From Cladopsammia gracilis (taxonomy: Eukaryota; Cnidaria; Anthozoa; Scleractinia; Dendrophylliidae), in NCBI GenBank assembly GCA_022457155.1, contig JAJGOT010000136.1:657001-721000 (forward strand): DNA of 64,000 nucleotides, in the 5' to 3' direction. The notes below the pieces were generated by a model. The model made no database searches. It was not told where the DNA came from and saw only the letters and a program-made list of their open reading frames with translations. Each line of letters starts with the position of its first letter. Position 1 is the first letter of the stretch. The position numbers and the translations under genes are program-made. Of this stretch, positions 36,601 through 45,700 are shown in pieces.

Positions 36601-38122
36601 TTCTAACTTTTGAGTCTGTGGATGAAATCCTAAAGTGTGACCATTCAAATGAAAGCTATTGAGCAGTACTTTCCTGTGGCACTGTTTATTATGCTGTACA
36701 AGGTGGTTCTAACTTTTGAGTCTGTGAATGAAATACTAAAGTGTGACCATTCAAATGAAAGCTACTGAGCAGTACTTTACTGTGGTACTGTTTATTATGC
36801 CGTACAAGGTGGTTCTAACTTTTGAGTCTGTGAATGAAATCCTAAAGTGTGACCATTCAAATGAAAGCTACTGAGCAGTACTTTCCTGTGGTACTGTTTA
36901 TTATGCTGTACAAGGTGGTTCTAACTTTTGAGTCTGTGGGTGAAATCCTAAAGTGTTACCATTCAAATGAAAGGTACTGAGCAGTACTTTCCCGTGGTGC
37001 TGTTTATTATGCTGTACAAGGTGGTTCTAACTTTTGAGTCTGTGGATGAAATCCTAAAGTGTGACCATTCAAATGAAAGCTACTGAGCAGTACTTTCCTG
37101 TGGTACTGTTTATTATGCTGTACAAGGTGGTTCTAACTTATGAGTCTGTGGATGAAATCCTAAAGTGTGACCATTCAAATGAAAGCTGTTGAGCAGTACT
37201 TTCCTGTGGTACTGTTTATTCTGCTCTACAAGATGGTTCTTACTTTTAAGACTGGATTAAATCCATAAGTGGAACCTCGGCAGTACTTCGCTGTGATACT
37301 GTTTATTATGCGGTACAAGGTGGTTGTATAAATCCTAAAGTGCGCAGGGACATTCAAATAAAAGCTACTGAATAGTACTTTTGTGTGGTGCTGTTCATTA
37401 TTGTTTTTACGGATTTGCACGAACGGACTTTGGTTCATTATTTGTCAATTTGTTGTAGGTGTTTTACGTGCTCAAAGGAAGGATCTCGGTGACTGTTCAC
37501 CAGTCCTCTGTTGTTCTGGGCACTGGATCGACATTCTTTGTTCCTCAAGGTAAAATTTACGTCGTTTGTTTTCCTTATTTTAAATAAAATGGCCTCGTAA
37601 CGTGCTTACAGTTTATCTAATTAATTAATAACTAAACTTCCCCCACCGAAAAAGATGGGATAACGCCCGGACACATGGTGCAATTTTTCTAGCAACGTTT
37701 TCCGCAACAGTTGCAGATGTAGAATCGAGTTCTACTTTTACGACGTTGCGCGCAACAAATTGCATCTTGTGACACCACCAAAAATCTTGTTGCGCACAAC
37801 AGTTGCAGAGGTAGAATCGAGTTCTACTTTTGCGACGTTGCGCGCAACAAATTACATCGTGTAACACCCCCCAAAAATCTTGTTGCACTGAACATCGCAA
37901 GAACAGTTGCATCGTGTGTCAGGACCTTAAGTCGTAAAATGCAATTCTTAGCATTTTTCGGTACATTCATTTTTAATTAATAAGATAAACCTTGTTCCGC
38001 TGTGGGTTTTTTTTTTTTTTTACTAAATTTTATGTTTTACCATTTCTTTAGGGAATTCTTATAACATTAAAAATCTCAAGCAATCGGATGCCAAGCTAAT
38101 GTTTGTCCAGATCAAGGGATAG
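10991..38122 (+). CDS. CENPC: centromere protein C (CENP-C / Mif2 family), 16 exons
   Basis: CENP-C binds CENP-A nucleosomes and links centromeric chromatin to the Mis12 complex. I built the gene from GT-AG sites with matching phases; exons: 10991-11008, 12468-12547, 13257-13339, 14369-14429, 17025-17107, 20248-20488, 21699-21761, 22186-24731, 25320-25709, 27071-27172, 27968-28072, 28699-28736, 29307-29388, 36015-36190, 37459-37549, 38052-38122. They total 4,230 nt, an unbroken 1,409-residue frame. Domains: two Mif2_N-type motifs (residues about 33-61 and 81-109), a long acidic/basic middle with internal repeats (about 210-1059), a GESFIV-type segment (exon 9), the CENP-C motif (about 1196-1222: RRSKRT, PLQFW, NERIDY), and a C-terminal cupin (about 1290-1409) ending in a GNSYNIKNL segment, used for dimerisation in the family. 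The start is GCCAAAATGGCGG, a good initiation context. Exon 7 (63 nt) and the acceptor of exon 6 are the least certain joins. Vertebrate CENP-C is about 940 residues, so this one is long, mainly through exon 8. Confidence 0.92.
13257..13339 (+). other. CENPC: CENP-C exon 3: first Mif2_N-type motif
   Basis: An 83-nt exon (phase 2 in, phase 1 out) encoding RRTG, LNI, RKDS, GFDNIDDYF, PDSG in that order. In fungal Mif2 the equivalent stretch has an RKTG start and an ENIDDFF end, and the N-terminal region of Mif2/CENP-C is the part that contacts the Mis12/MIND complex. Exon 5 is a second version with the same length and phases. Confidence 0.88.
14369..14429 (+). other. CENPC: CENP-C exon 4: acidic linker between the two motifs
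   Basis: A 61-nt exon encoding an acidic start (DPEEEN) and the run EKDFVGR, which joins to RTG of exon 5. Its end parallels the end of exon 2 (DPCIGR). Acceptor CTGTTTAG and donor GTAATG fit the phases on both sides. Confidence 0.8.
14465..14635. mobile_element. palindromic MITE in CENP-C intron 4
   Basis: Two arms of about 75 bases are near-perfect inverse copies (AGGCCATTTCC at the left, GGAAATGGCCT at the right) around a short AT-rich centre. The outermost TA on each side may be a target duplication. It begins 36 bases after the exon 4 donor. Confidence 0.8.
14984..16225. repeat. degenerate long tandem repeat in CENP-C intron 4
   Basis: The phrases ACGAACAGCTCAA, CCGAGAATCAACGAACGGAA, CAGCCAAAATGACGCACAGA and CCGAACGACAAGA recur from about 14984, 15388 and 16035. 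The spacing (about 404 and 645) differs because of an inserted T/G-homopolymer stretch and AT-rich DNA near 15530-15720. No coding frame is maintained. Confidence 0.75.
17025..17107 (+). other. CENPC: CENP-C exon 5: second Mif2_N-type motif
   Basis: An 83-nt exon with the same phases as exon 3 and 22 of 28 aligned residues identical. Of the codons for identical residues, about two thirds differ at synonymous positions, so the duplication is old and the protein sequence has been conserved. The preceding exons 2 and 4 both end in a Gly-Arg that completes GRRTG, so the duplicated unit was probably an exon pair. Confidence 0.88.
17823..19797. mobile_element. 2-kb inverted-repeat element with duplicated exon-like arms
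   Basis: Two arms of about 600 bp, 17823-18423 and 19192-19797, are nearly identical in inverse orientation (ends CACAGGTGAACC and its inverse), with about 770 bp between. The direct 7-bp sequence TTTGCAT sits immediately outside each end (17816-17822 and 19798-19804), which fits a target-site duplication. Each arm holds an ATG in good context followed by a 40-codon frame (MAAISREDEKWLQPR start) that ends at a consensus donor, CCGGGTAAGTAA. The two copies read towards each other. No transposase frame is present. It lies in CENP-C intron 5. Confidence 0.82.
21538..21623. repeat. (TTA)n microsatellite
   Basis: About 28 mostly perfect triplets, ending about 75 bases before CENP-C exon 7. The leucine-rich frame across it is an artefact. 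Confidence 0.95.
24820..25140 (+). repeat. 106-bp repeat array in CENP-C intron 8
   Basis: About three units of the window-wide 106-bp repeat, starting some 90 bases after the exon 8 donor. Confidence 0.9.
25795..27055 (+). repeat. 106-bp repeat array in CENP-C intron 9, split by a TIR element
   Basis: Partial units at 25795-25906 and two to three units at 26783-27055 belong to the same array; a TIR element (25907-26782) interrupts one unit. The array ends within about 20 bases of the exon 10 acceptor at 27071. Confidence 0.88.
25907..26782. mobile_element. 876-bp TIR element with TA target duplication
   Basis: Inverse ends of about 100 bases: CCGAAATCACTAAACTG at the left and CAGTTTAGTGATTTCGG at the right, each flanked by TA. 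The ends also share the inverse phrases GCTTGCTCACGTGACC and GGTCACGTGAGCAAGC. It sits inside a 106-bp repeat unit at a TA of the CATAATAAAC phrase. No transposase frame; probably a non-autonomous Tc1/mariner-like element. Confidence 0.85.
27071..27172 (+). other. CENPC: CENP-C exon 10: CENP-C motif
   Basis: Contains RRSKRT, IVPPLQFW and NERIDYERR. The human motif has the same layout (RRTKRT, P, YW, ERIDY). The arginine anchors on the H2A/H2B acidic patch and the tryptophan packs on the CENP-A C-terminal tail in known structures; all these residues are present here. Confidence 0.95.
28160..28600 (+). repeat. 88-bp variant of the tandem repeat in CENP-C intron 11
   Basis: About five units of a relative of the 106-bp repeat, with GGTCACACCATAGGATTTCA in place of GGTCACACTTTAGGATTTCA and AACAAATGGTACCAT in place of the AACCACCTTGTACAG segment. 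The period is 88-89 bp. Single units of this variant recur at 50400-50515 and 53205-53320. Confidence 0.9.
28800..29260. mobile_element. MITE family A copy with nested insertion
   Basis: GATTGGTTGAGAAAGTGGCG at about 28830 and CAGAGAACTGCTCTAAAT at the right belong to family A. Between about 28875 and 29205 lies an unrelated repeat rich in CTTGAAAAGCCC and CTCCTTGAATTTT phrases. It lies in CENP-C intron 12. Confidence 0.6.
29440..30898 (+). repeat. long direct repeat block A in CENP-C intron 13
   Basis: About 1.4 kb nearly identical to block B (33138-35297) once two insertions in B are removed. Contains a short tandem stretch of (TAGGCACAACT)n phrases at about 30092-30280. The last 25 bases are the left end of the minisatellite-bearing element that follows. 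No coding frame. Confidence 0.9.
30874..32260. mobile_element. 36-bp minisatellite enclosed by inverted ends
   Basis: The array consists of units of about 36 bp (GGCCCAATATTAATGTAGCC then AGAGCCCAACTTCATT), roughly 37 copies with variants. It starts at TGTACACCAGTAGCGTGCGC and ends at GCGCACGCTACTTGTGTACA, inverse copies of one another, so the array sits inside a TIR element of 1,387 bp. A block of about 286 bp (eight units) is itself repeated: CGCCAGAGCGCAATTTCAT occurs at 31462 and 31748. Confidence 0.85.
33250..33630. mobile_element. 381-bp MITE with 5-bp target duplication
   Basis: Ends are GCTGTGTTTTCACGAG and its inverse CTCGTGAAAACACGGC (one mismatch). CATTG lies directly outside both ends. 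Block A has the uninterrupted site ATCATTGTTACTC at about 29547, the empty allele. Confidence 0.9.
34906..35263. mobile_element. 358-bp TIR element
   Basis: 28-base ends (GCTATGTTCACACTTGGTGC at the left; the inverse at the right has one mismatch) flanked by TTTAG and CTTAG. Block A lacks it at the corresponding point near 30870. The inside is built from GGGCAC/GTACCC phrases. Confidence 0.85.
36230..37400 (-). repeat. 106-bp repeat array, inverse orientation, CENP-C intron 14
   Basis: About ten units of the 106-bp repeat on the opposite strand to the array at 140-1240. It starts some 40 bases after the exon 14 donor and ends about 60 bases before exon 15, filling nearly the whole intron. 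The last units near 37260-37400 are degenerate. Confidence 0.93.
37650..37915. repeat. repeat with GTTGCGCGCAACA phrases
   Basis: Contains two similar halves (GTAGAATCGAGTTCTACTTT and GACGTTGCGCGCAACAAATT occur twice, about 80 bases apart). A shorter copy lies at about 61803-61905. It lies in CENP-C intron 15. Confidence 0.7.
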
Positions 38123-38123
38123 G

Positions 38124-38129
38124 AATAAA
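38124..38129 (+). terminator. CENPC: AATAAA directly after the CENP-C stop
   Basis: AATAAA begins two bases after the TAG at 38120-38122. If it is the working polyadenylation signal, the 3' untranslated region would be only about 20-40 bases. Another AATAAA occurs at about 38753 within a TIR element. Confidence 0.4.
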
Positions 38130-38401
38130 GACAGAGTCGAAGGAAACTAAACTATGTCATAGGAAGAAATCTTCGAAATACGGGCTGTACAACTGTCAGT
38201 CCTACAGCAACTTAAAACACGGGTGCAAAACTAGCGTGTGGTTATTCCTACCTATAGAGGGCGGACAATCAGTTCGATCGAAATACGAGAAAGACATTTT
38301 AATACTAACTTTAATGTCTTTTCTCAGTACACTCGATTACATGCAGCTTTTCGGGAGATGAGCCCGCGCTCACTTTCCGAAAAGAATTCAAAATGGCGGG
38401 T

Positions 38402-38818
38402 CGGCCTCGGTACTTGGTGTATCCCTGATCATAATGTATGGTACCTCATGTATCCCTTATTGTAATGTATTTAGATATATTGCAGTGAAATTTAGGGTCC
38501 GATTACAGTATCTAGGGTTGAAGCACTGATTTTAGTATTTAGGGTTAAGCACTGATTCCAGTATTTCCAGTGTATCGAAAGGGTTAGTTCTTATATATGG
38601 TCTGGGCTAGCAGCGTATTATCTTATATCCCTTAAAAATTACAGTTTCCGGCAGCTAGTCCTCGGTGGTGTAGTGGATAGTGTGCATGGAGCAGATCATA
38701 CGGCCCGGGTTCGATTCCCTATTCTGCTGTTTTTATCTTCTTTTTCTACTGAAATAAAAACTAAGTGTTTAAATACAAAATAATAAGGGATACACCAAGT
38801 ACATACTCGGGTCGGGCG
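38402..38818. mobile_element. TIR element with tRNA-like centre
   Basis: GGTACTTGGTGTATCCCT near 38409 and its inverse AGGGATACACCAAGTACA near 38787 form the ends. The centre (38658-38728) has an A-box-like GTGTAGTGGATAGTGT and a perfect B box GGTTCGATTCC. I could not fold it into a confident cloverleaf with matching acceptor arms, so I treat it as tRNA-derived and not as a functional tRNA. Confidence 0.65.
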
Positions 38819-39040
38819 GAAAAGACGCTGGACAAGGCTGCTAAAATACTTCAACAAATCCTGGCGTGTTTTGTAGCGTAAAGTACGATGAAATGCCGTC
38901 GTTTCGTTTGACAACGGTTGCAGATTACTAGAAAACAAACACGGCTGACAATCGCTGGAAATCACCTCCGTAAACACCATTTCAGCGTATGTCACGTGAC
39001 AAAATACAACAACCTTGTCCTTGGTTGTGCCAAAAGAATA

Positions 39041-39350
39041 CCGTTTGGAGGGACGTCGGACACCTTATTAAGACTTATATAACGTATATAACGTCGACAC
39101 TTAGAATTTTATTTTCAATAATTTGTTTTAGTGTTAAAAAGAAAATCTAAAATCCCCACTCAGGATTGAACCTGTGATCTCAGCTAGGCTTAGGCTTACA
39201 TAACCTACCGTACCACTGTACCACCTAGCTTCTCGGGTTGTTCAGGCCTAAATTTAACTATATAAACTGCTACCCATAACATCAACTGAAAGCTAACCAG
39301 TTACCCCGTTATATAAGTTTCAATAAGGTGTCCGACGTCCTTCTGACCGG
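39041..39350. mobile_element. 310-bp TIR element with tRNA-like centre, copy 1
   Basis: Ends CCGTTTGGAGGGACGTCGG and inverse, continuing through GACACCTTATTAAGACTTAT and its inverse, flanked by TA on both sides. The middle, read on the minus strand, has a tRNA-like stretch (GTGGTACAGTGGTACGG, then ACAGGTTCAATCCTGAG). A copy in the other orientation lies at 62588-62910. Confidence 0.8.
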
Positions 39351-39530
39351 TATAGAGCGTATGCACATGACGTCACGGCGGCCATGTTGGTGTACCAAAA
39401 CAATCCTGTGGGATTTGAACGCTTTTCTTATGTTAACACTTTCTTTTGTTCCAATAAATTTGATAGCTGCTTGCCACGTGAGTGCATACGCTCTATTCTT
39501 TAGGCTTAACCCTTGTCCTTAGCCCTGCCC

Positions 39531-39588
39531 AACCTCGTCCCCAGGGTCTTCTCGGTTTGAAAACCGAGAAGACCCTGGGACGAGGTTG
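39531..39588. repeat. near-perfect 58-bp palindrome
   Basis: AACCTCGTCCCC, AGGGTCTTCTCGG and the inverse follow each other with essentially no loop (centre GTTTGAAAAC). Arms are about 28 bases with one extra C on the left. Confidence 0.9.
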
Positions 39589-40131
39589 CCTTGCCCCGCC
39601 ATTTTGAATGCAGAGGAGGCCTGGTGACTCGGTTGGGACTTGTTAATTACTGTCTCCATTCTCAACATTTGATGGCCATACAATTGTAAATAAGATTAAG
39701 TGATACTGGCGTTATATAGCTTAGGTTTTAGGGTTTGTTTTTATTGCCAGTCTAGAAAATAAACTTAGTTGCTTTTCGAACATGTTTTTAACCATTTAAC
39801 TCCCGAGAGACAAATTCTGAAATGTGTCGTGCAAAATATTAAACAAATGAACAGCAACATCATGATTTTCCATTGTAAGAATTTTTTGTCAGATATTTAT
39901 TGCGGATGTGCGAAAATCAACACCCGACAAAATTCCATGTCGTCATGTTTGTAGGTGTTGTGATAGAAACAGAGTTGGTATAGAAAATGTGCAGATCATT
40001 TATCGAGACGTTTAATAAACGCATTATCGTTTATAGCCACAAATTGCTGTCGTGCTACTTTGTCCATAGTTAATCCATGTTCATTCTTCCTTCGTGAGTT
40101 ATTCTCGAGGATGTGTTGTTCTACAATTTAG

Positions 40132-40264
40132 GGTGTTTCTTGGTGTTGCAGAAGCCATTGTTGGTTAGCTTTTGTGTTGTGGTGTGGGTATTGTTCAGCG
40201 TCTTTTGAATCTTTTGTTTTACGTCATTTGGTGATCACACCATCCGCAACACCAAGAAACTACC
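40132..40264 (-). mobile_element. hAT-like MITE, copy 1
   Basis: Ends GGGTGTTTCTTGGTGTTGC and GCAACACCAAGAAACTACC. The flanks ACAATTTA and ACAATTTT are a 7/8 match for an 8-bp target duplication. Copies 2 and 3 (50148-50281, 61333-61466) have exact 8-bp duplications. Confidence 0.88.
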
Positions 40265-41038
40265 ACAATTTTATAGCCTTATGCATCAGCAGTCAATTCC
40301 AGCATTGCCCCCCCCCCCCCCCTTTTTTTTTTTTTTTTTCTTCCGGGCATTAGCTGGTCATTTGCTCAAGTTAGACGTTCGAATCCCGGGAGTCGTCCAT
40401 TAGCCTACCCTCAGTGTAACCCGGGGCATTTGACATCCCGAATCCTGGTTCCATTTTAACTGCAGACAAGGCCCTCGGGACGGCTTGATTAGTAAATATT
40501 TATAAGTGATACTGGGTCAAACGGAACTAACGTGCGGCTTACAATTTTACGGTAATTCCAGAAGTATAGCGATGTGAATCCCCTGACGTTTTCAGACCTT
40601 TTAGTTTCGTTAAAGGTGTGGAAATAGTTTAAGTATGTGACATCAATAAAACGTTTTCATCCTTGAATCAGTGGTAGTCCGTCAGATACAGCCTCCCAGC
40701 CAGTTAATGAGTCAATTGTATTGTATTTTTAGCTCTTTCATTCCCTTCTCAGTTTTACTGCCAACTGTTTACTTCCCCTGGATATCCCATTCTCTGCTCT
40801 GGGGCACCCAAAGAGGACTGTTTATGAAACGGCTTGGAATGACGTTGAAGTAAATGAACTGTTTCCATATGAAAAGTTGTGAAAGCTAATACAGTTTGTG
40901 GTTCTTTTCACAGTCAGCGGCAGAAAATTGTAGGGAAAGCAATCTTATCACCCGTATTTACCAGCTGCTTTCAACTTTGCGAAAATCTTATCTGACCTTA
41001 TTTCGTACCCGCAATCCAGTTATGTCCAGGATTGCAGA

Positions 41039-41205
41039 TAGAGCAGTTTTCAATTGAGTGTCGTAAAACTAAAACCAAAGTAATTACTCTGACCAATCAC
41101 AGCAGTCGTAAACAATCCAATGAACCAATCAGAGCTCGAAGCAAATGCATGTCGGCGGCGCCAAGCGCGGGAAAACGCGTGTAAGCAAGTCACGATTTGT
41201 TTAAA
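41039..41205. mobile_element. MITE family A, truncated copy
   Basis: Starts AGAGCAGTTTTCAATTGAGT and runs through the GCGCCAAGCGCGGGAAAACG phrase, then similarity ends. Confidence 0.7.
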
Positions 41206-41464
41206 AGCTCAAATTAAACAGTTTGAGGGTTGTGTTTTCCATACATTTCTTTGTAAATTTCGACAGTTTTACAGCGAATGTGCATGAAAAATGAGAACGC
41301 CAATATTCGCTTCTGGAGCATACTAAATATAAATCGAATACTGCGCAAAGTTCCCACATGGGATATATGTGCACAGGGAAAGGTCAGCGGTCATCAACTT
41401 TTCTTTCTTTCTGAAATGGCACGAACGGGACTCACAGGTCCCATGCAAGGTGCCATCCCTTCCC

Positions 41465-41735
41465 AATCCCACAACCCGTAAGGTTGACCACACCATCGGG
41501 GTCTACGCCCCCTACTCTTTTCAAACAGTGATGTGGGATCTTTAACGTCCCACAAGAACAGATCAGAGAGTGCTGTGAGACGGGACCTACGGGTCCTTAT
41601 CTGAGAAGACTAGAATGTCATACCATTTGCAGATGTCATTACAAAGGCAGCACATTCTCCTCAGTTATTTAAGACCCTGAGTGTATGTTGAGGTTTGAGC
41701 CAGCTCTACCACTGAGGTAACCGGGCGGCGGTTTT
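41465..41735 (-). mobile_element. tRNA-derived SINE, second copy
   Basis: Shares GATCTTTAACGTCCC, TCCTTATCTGAGAAGACTAG and CTCCTCAGTTATTTAAGACC with the copy at 5940-6257. The head at 41735 downwards (GGTTACCTCAGTGGTAGAGC) is tRNA-like. Confidence 0.75.
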
Positions 41736-41747
41736 AATTATATTAAT

Positions 41748-41957
41748 TTAATTAATAGTAATGGATTTATAGATCAAATCAATGACTTGGTCTCGCATAA
41801 GGGAGTTCTTAAAGCAGTCAACAAAAGAAGCGTTCTGAATGTGAGGGGGCAGATGGTTCCATTCCGTGGGACAGTATGAACAGAAGAAGAAGCTCTGTAG
41901 CAAGAACAAGGTCTGTAACAACTCTTGAGCGCTAGGATATTCTAGTAGCACGCCCAC
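41748..41957 (-). pseudogene. 3' fragment of a non-LTR retrotransposon reverse transcriptase ORF
   Basis: The frame holds TEWNHLPPHIQNASFVDCFK, which matches the familiar C-terminal phrase of LINE polyproteins (EWN.LP..I..A.S...FK..L). Only the last 60-70 residues are present; nothing of the polymerase domain remains. Confidence 0.7.
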
Positions 41958-42039
41958 TCCTTACCAGAATCCGACTTTCAACGTCCACTCAAGGCCATGG
42001 ACAATCTTTACACCAGGGATAGGTGGCTGACAGCCCTAC

Positions 42040-42780
42040 GTGCTACATCTCTCAAATTTTAAAAATATAATCTTTTTTTCCAGATTCGCTAAGTTTGTTA
42101 ATTCAAAGCATCCCAGAAATATACTGAACCGATTTGTCATCGGATTTCCAGATGCGAACACTGCATGTATTTTTCACCATGTTTGGCGTACTTCCAAAAT
42201 GGCACCCACCACCGTGAACTATGCGCATTCCCTGCGGCCGGCCGCTTGCGTCCATACGTGGGTCTTGCTCAACGTTAAGGCGGGGGTAAACATAAACGCC
42301 ATTTTCCCGCCACTTGACATGGCTTTAATGGAAATATCTCGTTCACGTTTCAAGCAATCCAAAAACTCTCTGCTCATCTCAGGAATCTATGTTATGGGGT
42401 GTTTTGTAAATGTTTGGGTGATTTTTGGGTGTGTTTGGGAGTAAATAGTTTTTCTCAAAGGATTTGCAAAAATAAGAGAAATAAGAACTATTGAAGATTC
42501 AGTGAAGTTTTAAAAATAGAAGAGAAAAGCGAAAAAGGCAATGAAGGATTATGAAGGACCATGTGTGCAAATAAGGTCGGTCGACATTTCGATAATCCTT
42601 ACACGACAACATAACAGCTCAGGACTCTCGTTCCCAGCCTCCTGTTGTGTTGTCAGTGTTTGTTGATTGTCGCCTAGCAGAAAACGTAAAACGCGCGCTT
42701 TTCACAACAACAACAGTTTCCTTCGAGAACATTTGATCGAAATGTGAGTTTTGTTTTGTAGTTCTCCGTTCGATTTCACG
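42040..42780. other. upstream region of BTBD19
   Basis: An open frame of 134 codons (42040-42444) shows no recognisable domain and I do not call it a gene. TTTTGTTTTGTAG at about 42749-42761 would serve as an acceptor for a 5'-untranslated exon just before the BTBD19 start. Confidence 0.4.
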
Positions 42781-45700
42781 ATGGCACAAGAGCGAACTAT
42801 TCCTGGATGTCCTTGGGCATTCGCTGACGATATGAGAGGAATAATCGATAAGAAAGAATTCAGGTTTGTAACGATCGATCCAAATTGTGCAAATATTGCA
42901 ATTAAGCTTATATTAGTTTTCATTTGATCTCCGAATGTATAAATTAACAACAAATAGACAAAAAGGAACAGTCAAAATTTTGACAGATTGCCAGATTTTG
43001 TTTAGAAAACTAAATTTTCTTGCACAGGTTATACCGTTGAACTGAATCGAATCCTGTCGCGTGATTGCCGGGTTCGATTAGTTTCAATAATCCTGGTTAA
43101 TCAATAAACACTGACTCAAAATATTTTAGCTATTAAACAGAGTTATAGAATGTTCAATTAGTTTTGAGTTAAAAAGCCTGTATAGCTTGTATCTGTTTGG
43201 CTAGATCAACAAATAGAGTCCTAAAAAAACCTTTTGACTCTCAGCTCACCTCAGACTAAAATGAATAATCGTCAAAGAATCGTTGAGCTCATAGCAGACC
43301 CATGGCCTCGATTTACATGTCAGTTTTCAGCATTGCACATACTTTCCAATGTCCGTCAATCAGATCCAATTGAACATTAAATTTGTGGACCCTGCAGATT
43401 AAGGGGTGTGCCCCTTATAATTATTTTCTTCCCCATCATCATGGTTAAAACTTTGCTAACTTGTCATGTAAATACTGTTAGTAGCTGCATTAATATTTGT
43501 TTTTAATTTGCAACCACAACAGTGACATCAAGTTTATTGTGGGAGCCAACAGGAAAGTAGTTCGTGCTAACAAAGCAATTCTCATGGCAAGGTATGTAGT
43601 GGTGTGAATTGTGACAAGTAATCAAATTCTTGATTATTCACAATTATGATGATTCGACTCACAAATCCTTGATTCCAGATACTCCTAGTTGTTTCATGCT
43701 GTGGAATCCAGGTTAAGCTTCAGTCGTGTGGGTGGTGTGGGGGTAGCTATACTCCTAGTTATTTCATGCTGCAGAATCTGGGTTAAGCTCCAGCTGTGTG
43801 GATGGTGTGGGGGTAGCAATACTCCTAGTTATTTCATGCTGCGGAATCTGGGTTAAGCTCCAGCCGTGTGGGTGGTGGAGGGTGGTAGCAATATTCCTAG
43901 TTGCTTTATGCTGCAGATTCTGGGTTAAGCTTCAGCTGTATGGGTGGTGTGGGGGTAGCAATACTCCTAGTTAGCTGCAGAATCTGGGTTAAGCTCCAGC
44001 CATGTGGGTGGTGGGGGGGGGTAGCAATACTCCTAGTTATTTCATACTGCGGAATCTGGGGGTGGTGTGGGGGTAGCAATATTCCTAGTTGCTTCATGCT
44101 GCAGAGTCCGGGGTTAAGCTTCAGCTGTATGGGTGGTGTGGGGGTAGCAATACTCCTAGTAAGCTGCAGAATCTGGGTTAAGCTCCAGCCATGTGGGTGG
44201 TGGGGGGTGGCAATACTCCTAGTTGCTTCATGCTGCAGAATCCGGGTTAAGCTCCGGCTATGTGGGTGACCTGTGGCTTGTGTGGGCCACCTGTGACTCA
44301 TGTGTGACTTAACCTTTGCTGACTGCATTAAATTTTGTTTACAGGTGTGAAGTTTTCAAAGCAATGCTGTTGGATCAGAAAGATAATGCCAGACAAAAAC
44401 CTGATCAACAGGATGTGCCACTTGTTCTAGCTGATGTCACGCCTGAAGTCTTTATGTCCCTACTGGAATTTCTTTACACTAATACATGCACATTGAACAA
44501 TAAGAATGTGAGTCTGCTTAATTTGCTTTACTTAAGGTCAGGACACACTAGACAGCAAGTGGCAAAGACAGGTCACTGCGATATTGAAGCCACCTCTTGT
44601 GCGTGGGGTGTCCCAACAAAATGTGACAAGGATTGTAGCTCAGGGTGTTGTATGCAGAGCGTTGCATGTTGTATGCAGGGTGTTGTATGTTTAAAGACAG
44701 ATCACTGTGATATTGAAGCCACCTCTTGTGCACTGCTTAGGATACATGTCACTGAACCAAGACAAATTTACCTTCTTTGAATGTCAAAGTAAAACTCTTG
44801 CAAAAAGAAACCATCAAATGATCAGTCAATCATTAAGTTGACTCTCATTGGGCGATTATAGCACACCAAACTTCACGGTTTTCCATACCAGTCTTGATCT
44901 CTGCTTTGATATTAAAACCCATGTCCTGCCAGAGCAGATGTACACTGCATTTATGTACAGTGTATAGAGCCCCCCCCCCCCCCCCCCCCCATGAAGCGTC
45001 TCCCAATGTCAGTTCCCAGAGGACCATGTCACTTGCAACTACAATTCTCATCACATTTTTTGGGACACATGTGGGTCTTCCTCCCTTCTCAATGTTGGTT
45101 TGACATTTGGTGATCACAGAGCTGCAAAATTCAAAATTTGGGAGGGAAGGACGTCAACTGTTACCTCGGAGGTTTACTGTTAGTACTGTATTTTCTCAAT
45201 TAAACACCCCTGGCGTTTATTTCAAACTTGAAACAAACTTTTTCTCACTCGTCATTTTTCAAGAAAGGGTTATTATTTGTTTTTCTTGGCAGCCATGTAC
45301 CTTGCCCTTAAATCTTAAGTTTATTATACCACAAACAAACGTTTGAGGAGCTGACTTACAACTTCCTCTATTATACCCGGCGTTTATTCGGGGCCCGGCG
45401 TTTAATCAAGAAAATACGGTATGTGTTGAGCCTTATGTGTCCCAACAAAATGTGACAAGGATTGTAGCTCAGGGTGTTGTATGCAGTGTCCAGCCAGTTT
45501 AGAGTGTTGATGGAGAGTCTAGGCAGGTCACCATAGAGCGGCCGAGGAAAGTTCTCAATATATTTTTTTTTGTCAGGTTATGGACGTCATGGGTTGTGCA
45601 ATGGAGTACAATTTGGAACAACTTCAAAAGGTGATGTTGCATGATATCCTTTTGTAGTTTAAAGTGCCTATCACCCCTAGAACGTTATTTTCAGAATCAA

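Larger units (their letters stand above)
36015..38122 (+). other. CENPC: CENP-C exons 14-16: C-terminal cupin
   Basis: Exons 36015-36190, 37459-37549 and 38052-38122 encode the Mif2/CENP-C cupin fold: a strand start DIFHAPG, GGGEVILRPGAEKG, VFYVLKGRISVTVH, STFFVPQGNSYNIKNL and the final LMFVQIKG. In the family it forms the homodimer interface. It matches the human C-terminal region in order and length. Confidence 0.93.

Noticed and set aside
38658..38728. tRNA gene
   Set aside because: A and B boxes are present but acceptor arms do not pair and the segment lies inside a TIR element.
42040..42444. 134-codon open frame upstream of BTBD19
   Set aside because: No recognisable domain and no support from splice or start context.
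43906..44328. 140-codon minus-strand frame with PPHHPHGWSLTQ repeats
   Set aside because: Translation of a minisatellite.
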